Below are positions 52,895 to 64,000 of a DNA stretch of 64,000 nucleotides, in pieces. Source of the DNA: Acanthochromis polyacanthus (lineage: Eukaryota; Chordata; Actinopteri; Pomacentridae); NCBI RefSeq assembly GCF_021347895.1, contig NC_067124.1, positions 18,528,521 to 18,592,520 on the forward strand, given 5' to 3'. Every line of letters begins with the position of its first letter. The stretch's first letter is position 1. Under the pieces are notes generated by a model. That model had not been told where the DNA came from and searched no databases. It was given only the letters and a program-made list of their open reading frames with translations. Made by a program: the position numbers and the translations under genes.

Positions 52895-55800
52895 ATGGTG
52901 GCAGTCAGTGTGATTGTGCTCGGTGTTCTGGTCACCACAGGTACGTTAAGAAAAAAGAACAGTCATGTTATTGTGTCCAGTAGTTTTACAGGAATGAAGG
53001 AACAGTGTGGTTTTTTGTCTGTGGGCAGCCTTTAGATAACGTACTGATCATGCTACGCTGCATTGTTTGCTCAGAAAACAATTTAGCTTCACAGTTTCAT
53101 CGTTTAAGATCAGTGTAATGATGTTGAAATGCTTAATCTGTTTAACAGAGAGTACGTATTCTAGAATATATAGTATTCAGTTTTATAACAATGTACTAGA
53201 GTGAGGACAGAAATACAGAGTCCAAATGTTACTGAAATCACTTTTAACTATTGTTTTTTTTTTTATCTTTAATTACAGCTATCTCTGCCCCTGTAAAAGG
53301 TAAAACTGTTGTGTACCAGTGCATCATATATAATACCAATTTATCCATTATGAACTTTTCCTTGCCCTCTTAAGTGTTTGTTTGCTTTATCCATTGTATA
53401 ATCCAGATTACCAGGACTCCATGACCTTATTCCTTGGAGAGGATTTCCACATCTTACTGCCCTCGCTCGGGGTGGAGGTCACGTTTCGCAACAAGTCTGG
53501 TGATGTGGTCCTGATGAGGGGCTCCACAGTGATCAGCAGTCGGGCCAAAGTCAACAGCCAAAACAGCCACCTGGTTGTAGAGGCTGTTGATGAGGGAGAT
53601 GAGGGCTTGTACACTGTGAAGAATCCAGAGGATCCAGACAACGTCAAGCGCATTTTCCTTTGGGTTCGAGGTATGGGATACCATGACACCTCAGGAGTCA
53701 GCTGATATATTTTAAATGCACAGGCACACCTGGAATTTCAGTTTAAAACCCTCAATTTAATATTTGCTGGAAGACTCAAATTCATATGTGCACCAATTCC
53801 ATTTGGATTACCTCATCTGTAATAATAAATGGACGTGACACATAATATATTAATTCAGTAATGTTTTTAAAGAGCCATGAATAAAACTGTATGTACTTTC
53901 ATTGCAATATAGGCGAGCAAAATATAATTTCAGACGTAAAATGATTTTTCATCCATTTTTTTTTTTTTGGTTTTGTTTAGTTTTGTCTTAGTAGTGGATC
54001 AGGACCCAAAGTTTTTTTTTTGTTTTTTTTAACTTTTAATCATAAAAGACTCGAGAACCAAGCAAAAAAATGTTTTTCTGGAAAGTGGAATCTGGAAATC
54101 TTCTGCATTTTTTCTTTAAAGGAAACATTCAAATCATTATTTGAGTATAATAATTGTTGCTAATGCATTTTCTTTTTAATAACTCATTGAATAATCACTT
54201 AATATTTCCAATTCTGGTCTTAAATATGTACAATACATTGGTGACATCAGTGGTGGAATGTCACCAAGTACATTTACATAAATAAAAGATGCTTGTGTTA
54301 TACTTGAGTATTTCCAGCAATCAGAGTATCTTATTTTCTGCATGTAATACTTTCACTTTTCATACTTAAAGTATATTTTGCTAATGCCAGTATTTCTGTG
54401 CTTATATTAGAAAAGTACTACTCTCAGATCTGGATGTATTTTCACATTGTTGTAGTATTCATTTAATAAAGTAAAGTTGTGAATATTCCCCCTACCACTA
54501 GATAACATGAGAGTTACAACTATAGGATAAAGATTACATATGGGGGTATTATTGTAGCAAAACTATTTGTCAATACCCGCATAATTACGCTTCTTACAAT
54601 CAATCTGTAGTGAAATTCACTTTATTCACTCAGTCAACAGCTGAAAAAACCCTGACATGTACAGACCCTGTTTGTCTTGTGTTACAAGTTGCAGCAGTGT
54701 TGACTCCTCAGCTCCTTTCACACAAATGTGAAAGGAGCTGGAGATTATTCAATGCAGCCTGAATAAAAGTGACTGTAGTGTAGCAATATGTGGAAGCGAT
54801 ATCGCAGGACAGAGTAAAACGTAGTAAGGAGATGAAAAGGTGTTTTTGCAGTGTGAGAACATGCTGGAGCTGCCAGGCAGTAATTATGCAACCCTTAAAC
54901 CACTAACCCACTTTTCTCATCTTCCCTCCCTGCTGTTTTGTTATTTTTATCTTGTATTCACTCTCTTTCCTTGTATTTGTGTTGCATTTTTATTCTTCCT
55001 CACTCCGTCACCCCTAACTGTCCTTTTTCTCACTACAGCTCTGTCCTCTATCATTTCTTCTTTCCCTGAAGCAAATAGACGCTCTCGAGTTAAATGTCAG
55101 GCAATTTCTAGACACCTCTGATTAACGTTGTTGCTTCATTTTATTAAAAAAAAATGTTTAATGTCCTACTTTCGTGTTCTAGACTGCGTCAACGAGCTGA
55201 CCTTCAAATATGGGGAAAACTTCCATGTTCCAGTGTCGGGTGTAAATCGTCCCATCACTCTGGAGTACAGGCACAGCTCTGTGGAGGCCAACCAGACATC
55301 CAGGTAGTCAGAAAAATCACACTGATATTTTAACCCAAGAGAATCTTGAATTACATTTTCCAACCTTGATGCACAGTCATGGATGAAAGTAGTCCACCCC
55401 TGGAATTTTTCCAAAAAATACACAGTTTATAACAGAAATTGCTGTTGCAAGAAGGCACCTTTGAAATCTGAGAAACCAGGAGCAGTTTGACAAAGAAGAG
55501 TGGTCCACAATTCCATTTGAGAGGTGTAAGAAGCTTGTTGATGGTTGTAGGAAGCGATTGCTTTCAGTTATTTCTTCCAAAGGGTGTACAACCAAATATT
55601 GAGTTGAGGGTGCATACGATTTTGTCTGGCCCATTTTTTTGAGTTTTGTATAAAATTATGTCAATTTTGGCTTTTTTCTTCTGTTCTTTCTTGTTTTTCC
55701 AGTGCACATCAACAAAATAAACGTGTACACCAAAAACATTTGTAATTGCAACAATTCCTGGGAGAAATGGTGTATTTTCTGGAAAAATTCCAGCGGTGCC

Positions 55801-58800
55801 AATGCTTCCGTCCATGACTGTACATGCACAGAGACAGCATGTCTCAGAGTTGGCAGGAAAAGCAAAGAAAAGTTCTTCTTCTCTGACTTTTCCTCCTGTA
55901 GACCTGCTTTGGTGGTGTGGACTGCTGCGGGGACGCCCACGAAACCCTACCAGGGTCGTCTAAGCGTCAGTGAGCGTGACGTCACCCTCAGCGCTGTGAC
56001 GGGTGGAGATGAGGGGAGCTACACCGTCAGGGACAACAGGGGTGTTATTCAAAGGAAAGTGTGTCTCAAAGTCAAAGGTGAGAGTCCAGATGAAGACACG
56101 TGTATATGTTGTCTTCTCCCATGCTTCACTGGTTTTGAATGACCATAACCTTCATTTATGATGTTGTTGTTTCCCTTTTAGTTTTTAAGCTTCTCTTGTC
56201 TGCTGTAATAGCTTTTTAAAGACTGAAATGTTAATGGACTCTTGCAGGCTAATGCGTTTTAAATGATCCATGGGCCTGTTCAGAAGGCTGCCATGTATTT
56301 ATCGAATGTCCTCCCTTCTCCTCTGCTTGTTTGTGTCTCAGAGCATCAAAAATTTGTGACCCTGCCATATGGTAAAAGATTGAAGATCAACCTGATACTC
56401 AACAGTTCAGTAGTGACCCTCAACTACAGCCTCAACAGTGACCCCACACCCCACCAGCTGCTGAACAAGGGAGAATTTACGAGTGTAACTGGAGCCTTTT
56501 ACTTCTTTGTAATCTCCACTGTTGTTGTGATTGTTTGTTTCCTGTATTTTACAGCAAAGGTGTAAAAAAATGTGAAAAATAATGTCATTAATAGGGTTTT
56601 AACTTTTAAACCACCTCATGAACAGAGGTAGTGGTATTACTCTAGCTTGCATCTTGTTTCTAACAGTTGTCCTCTTTGCACTGAATGCCTGTCATTTCTG
56701 TTGTTTGTTAGTGAAAACTTCTTTTTCTAAAGAATTATACAGTTTCAAAAATGATACAAAACATAAATACTTTTGTCTAAGAATACATAATATGGGCAGT
56801 CAGTAATAGGTTTCCTGTTACCACAGAAGCTGTCATTTGCAAAGTATATAATCCAATATAGTGTAAAATCTAAGCAGATTCTCCTAATTTAAAAAAAACT
56901 AGCATAAACATTCATATCCCAAACAATTCCACTAGTCTGTGTCTTAGACATTTACCTTCATTTAGTATATTTGATTGAGCATTTAAGGCCAGTACCTTTG
57001 TGTGTTGTTGGTGTTACATCAGTGCTAAAATCTTTTATGAGTCGTTATGGATAGTGTTTAAGATCATTTCTCATTAGTCGCTGATGTTATATGTCTTCTG
57101 TCCTAATAATGATTTTATTGCTTTATGTTGTGACAAAAGAATGACTGTGTTTCATTGCAGGACATAGCAAAGCTGGGTCTTGAGGAGCGTTTCTCTGTGG
57201 AGGGTTCATACGCTTTTCTGGATCAGGTCACGGGTGCAGATGCAGGCCAGTTCAAAATTATGGACTTACAAGGATTCACTGTTTCCACCGTTCACCTGCA
57301 AGTGGAACGTAAGCAAAGGATGGGATTTGTTCAAAATCAAAGGCTACAGCACTGGTTATATTGCTGTAATAGCTACGAGAGTGCGATATCAAAACATATT
57401 CGGCTTGAAATAAGTACCTGGTGGCTCAGTGGTCAAAATAAAGAAAGAATAATCACTTTCTTTTCAATGTTGTCTTCATGCAATTGAATAACAACAAATG
57501 AACAAATGAAATGTACAAATGAAAAGTCATTTACCCTTTCTACTCTTGTCTTCTCTCCTACTTTGCCTACATTTAGCCTACAGGCTGGAGACGCTGTATG
57601 TGGCGATCATTGCTCTGCTGGGCCTGCTGGTTTTCCTTCTGCTGGTTTGCCTGCTGTCCTGCCTGATCAAAGTGAAGAAGAGGGCCAAGAGGTCTGCCGC
57701 CCTGGAAAAGATCGCCCAGAACGCTGGCAAAGAGGATGAGGGAGAGGCCTTCAGGCAGGTCAGAGAACCAAGTGTACAATGTACTTTGCAGTGTAGTGAT
57801 AATAATGATGTGTATTCTGGTCCAGTAATTTCTTTAGTTTCATCTACCTGTGCACATCTTCACAGGTGGTCAAGAACATCACAAAACTCAGTGAAGAATC
57901 CAAGCATTCTCAGGCTGACACTACAGAGAAATCTCAGAGCACTGAGGTGGACATTAAGGTAAGGAAATGTAATTTTTCTCTTTCATAACTGGGTCAATGA
58001 GGGTTTTTAATAATGTCTCAATTTTTATGCTGTTTTCTGCGTTCAGAGAGCTGCAGCTTATTCAGAACGCTGCTGCTAGAGTCCTCACTAAGATCAAGAA
58101 AGCGGATCACATCAGTCCAGGTCTCAGATCCTTGCAGTGGCATCCTCTGTGACATAGAATTGATTTTATACTTTTGCTGTTGGTTTATATAGCATTGAAT
58201 GGTTTTGGGTCAAAATATATTTCTTATCTGCTGCTATATTAAGAAACTTTCTGACCTCTTGGGTCTTCTGGGACAGGTCTGCGTACTGCCCCAAAACTAA
58301 AAACTAAATGTGTTGAAGCAATTTTCACTTTTTATGCACCGTATACCTAGATCATACTCCCAGAAAACCTGAGGTCTGCCCCAACTCTCAGTTCTTTTAA
58401 ATAAAGGCTGAAAACATTTCTGTTTACCACTGCCTTTTAATGAATTTTTGAGTTTAACTGAGTAAAACCTTGCACTGTGCTGCAGCTACGCTATGACTTT
58501 TATCCTCTCATTTTATTAAATCTTCTCTTATTTTTCAATTTGTATCACTGTTTTACAATCTGTTTATATGTTCCTCTTATATTCCCTTATGTGCCTGTTA
58601 CAACAATGCCGTTGTTGTTGAAAGATACAAGTGATACAAATATACTTGCCTTACCTTGTCGTCTCCCTGACTCAGGGACTGGAGGTCTCCTCTAAAGAGG
58701 TTGGGATCGGGAACCTAGAGACCAGTGACTCTGGCGTTGGCTTTAACACTGCACTCCCATTGGATACCGACACTGATGCCCCTGATCAAATCCCTGACTC

Positions 58801-59374
58801 CGAGGCTGCAAGCATTTCCGTTGCTCCTGAAACCAAACCAAGCCCTTTACCTGCTGCTGAGTCCAAGCCAAGTGCTCCACCAACTATGGAAATCAAGCCC
58901 AGTCCAGTAGCTGAAACTAAACTCAGCCCAGTCCCCGAGGCCAAGAAAACCCCTGATCAGCCAGTGGAATCGAAGTTGGATGCTCCTAAACCGGAGGATG
59001 TTAAACTTAGCCCAGACCCGAGCCCAGAGCCCAAGGCTGGTCTGAGTCCAGCTGATCCAAAATCTGCACCCAGCCCAATCCAAGAGCCTAAGCCAGCTGT
59101 TCCCAAAGTCATCACTCCAACACCTGAGAGCACGAGCACCCTAACTCCTGCACCTGAGACCCCCAAAACAACCACACCAGAACCCATTACCAATGGTACG
59201 TCAGAGCCAGAACCGGATTCCAAACCGAGCCCAGATCATGCTGATATTATTGGAGGCTCAGCTCCAAAAGCAGTCCCTCCTAAAACCCCTGAAGTGGAGA
59301 TAAAACCTAGCGGTGCCGTACTAGAGGTCGGCAAAGACGCCCCTGTGGCTGAGGATTCAACCACCACCACCTGA
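52895..59374 (+). CDS. type I membrane protein with three Ig-like domains and a proline-rich tail (unrecognised)
   Basis: Coding exons: 52895-52940, 53279-53299, 53407-53670, 55183-55303, 55902-56077, 56342-56484, 57161-57308, 57577-57758, 57866-57958, 58676-59374; 630 residues, phases consistent. Residues 1-~20 are a signal peptide ([15 protein letters not shown]). Three Ig-like domains follow (~23-110, 111-209, 210-306), each with the D-x-G-x-Y/F turn (DEGLYTV, DEGSYTV, DAGQFKI) but without the usual disulfide cysteines. N-glycosylation sites NKS, NQT and NSS lie in them. A transmembrane helix (~314-337) is followed by basic KVKKRAKR, then a ~290-residue tail rich in K/E-x-SP and PxP with no tyrosine, so no ITAM or ITIM. 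Probably a cell-surface adhesion or recognition protein; ligand and name unknown. The exon 6 donor (56485) is the weakest junction. Confidence 0.8.
53671..55182. other. intron 3 of the Ig-like gene
   Basis: 1.5 kb, AT-rich, with T-runs at ~53960 and ~54015. It contains a diverged fish repeat at ~54250-54480; otherwise nothing recognised. Confidence 0.5.
54250..54480. repeat. diverged teleost interspersed repeat
   Basis: Phrases gtggtggaatgtcaccaagt, acatttacataaataaaag, tacttgagtatttccag and taatactttcacttttcatac recall the abundant fish repeat built on 'aagtacatttactcaagtac'. Strongly decayed. Confidence 0.5.
55374..55822 (-). mobile_element. internally deleted Tc1 transposon (449 bp)
   Basis: Long inverted ends: cagtcatggatgaaagtagt at the left and the inverse of tccgtccatgactg at the right, with matching ggaatttttcca and gtgtatttt blocks. 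Inside is a C-terminal transposase remnant, plus-strand sense, [20 protein letters not shown] followed by [11 protein letters not shown]. Flanking TA is kept on the right only. It lies in intron 4 of the Ig-like gene, ending 79 bases before exon 5. The strand given is nominal. Confidence 0.8.
56485..56565 (+). other. in-frame read-through of exon 6 encoding a hydrophobic segment
   Basis: If the donor at 56485 is not used, the frame stays open for 26 codons: [20 protein letters not shown] and a short end, then TAA. That would give a membrane-anchored two-and-a-half-domain isoform. It may instead be a chance intron sequence. Confidence 0.3.
58046..58465 (+). mobile_element. LINE 3' fragment in intron 9 of the Ig-like gene
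   Basis: Encodes [20 protein letters not shown], then [15 protein letters not shown], the conserved C-terminal region of CR1/L2/Rex-type reverse transcriptase ORFs. A later SSFKxRLKTFLF-like block marks the usual ORF end. Stops are present. 5'-truncated and inactive. Confidence 0.8.
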
Positions 59375-61245
59375 GAACTGCTCCTGCAAAAACACAAAGG
59401 AAGCCCCACAGATCTTGTCCATCTACCACTACTTTAGACAATCAAACACCCCTAGCAAATAATGAGAAAACCACTGCAGCTGGTCTGACGTTGACTGAAC
59501 ATGCCTGAACACAGTATTACCTTGACAATGGTATCTCACTTGCCTGTAACTAACACAAAAACCTTTCTTTGACTTTCTTTGTGACTTTGTGATTCAGAAA
59601 CACTTTGCATTACAAGCATGGCTTTTGATTGTTAAACATTTTAGTTGTACACACCTTGCAGCCTTGATTTTTGGTAATTTCGTAGTAAAACTGCCAGACT
59701 GCAAATGAAACCCTTTGCAGAGTTTACAACTAAAATGTTCACTCCCCATAAGGTCTTTTCTTAAATATCCAAAAAGTTGTCCACATTTCATGGAAGTAGC
59801 AGACAATACTAGATTTGCCTATTTGTCCATAACTAACCATCGTTTCCCGTTTAGATGTTTGTTCCTCTGTCAGCACGTGGAGGAAATTTTCAGCTTAAGT
59901 TGACACTAGCTGAAAATTTCATCCACTATACAGACGTCATCTGAGCAGAAGTGAAAATCCTTCTGATCACACTCGACTGTGTGTCGTGAGGTTAAGAGTC
60001 AGACTCCCAGTGGATATCTCAGGTGATTAAAATGTGTTTGTAGACTAATCCCTGACGTCTGGATCAACTACTTTATGTCTTTGATCTGGATTTCCTCTTG
60101 GTTCTAGAAAAATCCCAATGATCTTACAATTTAATAAGAGGCTCATGCCAGTAGAAAAACTTCAAGCACTTAAAAAGACCACCCAGTTCCAACTACATGT
60201 TGGGCTTTCCAATGATTGAATACTAAAAGAAAGTGTGGGGTAATTTCAAATAGTTAGAATATGTTTTCTTTGATTGTTTATTTAATTGTTTTCCTTTATC
60301 TGCTGTTTCTTTAGCCTTCTTTTTGTTTGCTGTTCAATGGATACTCATCCTTCTTTCCTCCCTCTTTCTGCTTTAATTTACTTAACATCACTTATAGCTA
60401 CTTAAACACATGGCCTTTTGAAAGAAAGTAGAATATTAGTCATTTATTTTTTTACTAAAACTAGATACTTACTCTATTAGTTTTTGTTAACAGTGACAAA
60501 GTCTTGTTCATGTCTCCTCGACCCTGTAAAATTTGACAAAAGCTTCAAATGGATAGTTGTCATTGGCATAAAAATTCTCCAGTAGTATGAGGCCTTTATC
60601 AGCGCCATGGCACTGTCTGCCTTGAGCTGTGTTCTTAGTGAGTTTCGAGGTGCATGGATGTTCAGTCAGCACAATTCAGTCTCAGTTGAAATAGTATGTT
60701 TGGTACAGAGGAGGTGTGCAGATACTTTTTCATGTAAAAGCAAAATGCATGTCTCTGCCTCGTGTTAAAACTGACTGCCGGCAAACCAGTGACTGTCCAT
60801 GTCTGATGCACTGAAATAATCCCCCAAAATAAAAATTATGCACAAAGACACAGCCAAGAAAGTTTAAAACTTATAAGCAGACCCATTTACAATCAACTCC
60901 ACTGTCTACATAGTTTTCCTGACAAATAGATTTCCTTCGGTGTGAATTAATATGAGATGTCGCATCAGCATCTTAAAAAGCCATAAGACTAGAAAGGTTT
61001 TGATGTCAGATTTAATACAAAGCTGAACACAATATATAAACTTAAGAAATAAATAAACAGGTGCCTCGATGTTGAATGGATTACCTTTATAATTCAGATG
61101 TATTACACTTGGACAAAGGCTTTCTAATGTAAAAACTGAGGAAAACACTATGTATGCCTCACTTCCAACCTGAATCTGTGAGGGAACTACAAACTCATTT
61201 GGCAATACTGACAATGCTCTTTATAAAGACATACATACATGCACG
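59375..61245 (+). other. 3' UTR of the Ig-like gene and downstream sequence
   Basis: Possible polyadenylation signal AATAAA at 60828-60833, which would give a ~1.45-kb 3' UTR. No further coding exon recognised; short ORFs are unsupported. Confidence 0.5.
60828..60833 (+). terminator. candidate polyadenylation signal
   Basis: First clear AATAAA after the stop codon of the Ig-like gene. A second candidate stands at 63437-63442; which is used cannot be told from sequence. Confidence 0.4.
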
Positions 61246-61710
61246 CTAGGGTAATAACTTTTTCAACTTTTTTCCAAAATCAAAGTCCTGCATCATGATT
61301 GGATGAACTTTTTGGTATAATTGAAGAAACCAAACTCCATTTTCACCACTCTTTTAAAAAAAAAGTCCCCCCAAAACAAAAACAGTATTAAATACACATT
61401 ACAGCCAATGACAGGGCTTATAAAGTGAAAGCAAGAATAGAAACTGATACTCCAGTATATTATGATGGCAGTACAACTTATCATTGATCCATATCCATAT
61501 TGACTTGTAATGGCCCTTGTGATAACTCAGCACGGTTTCGGATTTCATATCATTGGCTGTAATGTGTACTTACTACTTTTTTGGGGGGGGAACTTTTTTA
61601 AAAGAGTGTTGAAAATGGGGTTTGGTTTCTTCAATTATACCAAAAAGTTAATCCGATCATGATGCAGGACTTTGATTTTGGGAAAAAATTTTAAAAAGTT
61701 ATAACCCTAA
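61246..61710. mobile_element. MITE with ~125-bp inverted arms
   Basis: The left arm (61246-61372) and right arm (61577-61710) mirror each other: tttttggtataattgaagaa with aaaccaaactccattttc faces gaaaatggggtttggtttct and tcaattataccaaaaagtt. Ends are ctagggtaataac and the inverse of gttataaccctaa. The ~205-bp centre is unrelated. No ORF. Class not assigned. Confidence 0.8.
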
Positions 61711-61865
61711 TGCACACATAGACCACAAACAGGCACTGCAGCCTTGTAAATATTGCATGTGTACGCCAGTTTAACCCCCTTATGGCTGAATGTTTTTAGT
61801 GTATAGGACCGTCGTTGCATTGTACTTAAGAATAGAAAACTAGTACAATTTTGCACCAACTTCAA

Positions 61866-61880
61866 ACACACACACACACA

Positions 61881-61944
<64 letters not shown>
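61866..61944. repeat. (CA)n(TA)n microsatellite
   Basis: A CA tract of ~55 bases with one T interruption runs into a TA tract. Confidence 0.95.

Positions 61945-64000
<2,056 letters not shown>

Overview
The window is vertebrate nuclear DNA and almost certainly comes from a teleost fish. Genes are split by GT-AG introns, and the non-coding DNA carries many fish-type transposons (Tc1/mariner, hAT, piggyBac-like MITEs, APE-type LINEs, tRNA-like SINEs). The proteins are clear vertebrate orthologues. No prokaryotic features are present. Exon models were read by hand from splice sites, reading phase and family homology.

Layout: (1) 1-14.2 kb, + strand: the 3' part of ddr1, a collagen-receptor tyrosine kinase, from a juxtamembrane cassette exon to the stop codon. 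(2) 14.3-24.4 kb, - strand: complete flot1 (flotillin-1, 427 codons in 12 coding exons), tail-to-tail with ddr1. (3) 26.0-30.6 kb, + strand: complete tubb (beta-tubulin, 444 codons), with a TATA promoter and one intron more than the usual vertebrate beta-tubulin gene. (4) 33.8-45.9 kb, + strand: complete mdc1 (DNA-damage mediator), with FHA domain, SDTD and TQxF repeats and C-terminal tandem BRCT. Its giant exon carries two apparent 1-base deletions whose shifts add up to restore phase. (5) 47-61 kb (perhaps to 63.4 kb), + strand: a ten-exon gene I do not recognise. It encodes a type I membrane protein with a signal peptide, three cysteine-poor Ig-like domains, one transmembrane helix and a long proline-rich tail without tyrosine.

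DDR1, FLOT1, TUBB and MDC1 are neighbours in the human MHC class I region (6p21.33), so this is a conserved MHC-linked block. The neighbour order is kept but relative orientations differ from human. IER3, which lies between FLOT1 and DDR1 in human, was not found. The genes do not form a pathway; what they share is ancient linkage.

The mobile DNA is well enough preserved to read as insertion events. A Tc1-derived foldback with ~365-bp arms fills almost a whole ddr1 kinase intron. A LINE sits inside what looks like a DNA transposon in the last ddr1 intron. A deleted hAT with a perfect 8-bp target duplication lies in flot1 intron 1. Two nested TTAA elements lie in another flot1 intron. A solo LTR with a 5-bp duplication interrupts a Tc1 transposase between tubb and mdc1. 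I found no clearly new multi-gene system. The best candidates for novelty are the Ig-like membrane protein gene, the hairpin intron in ddr1, and a small exon-like ORF in the last ddr1 intron.
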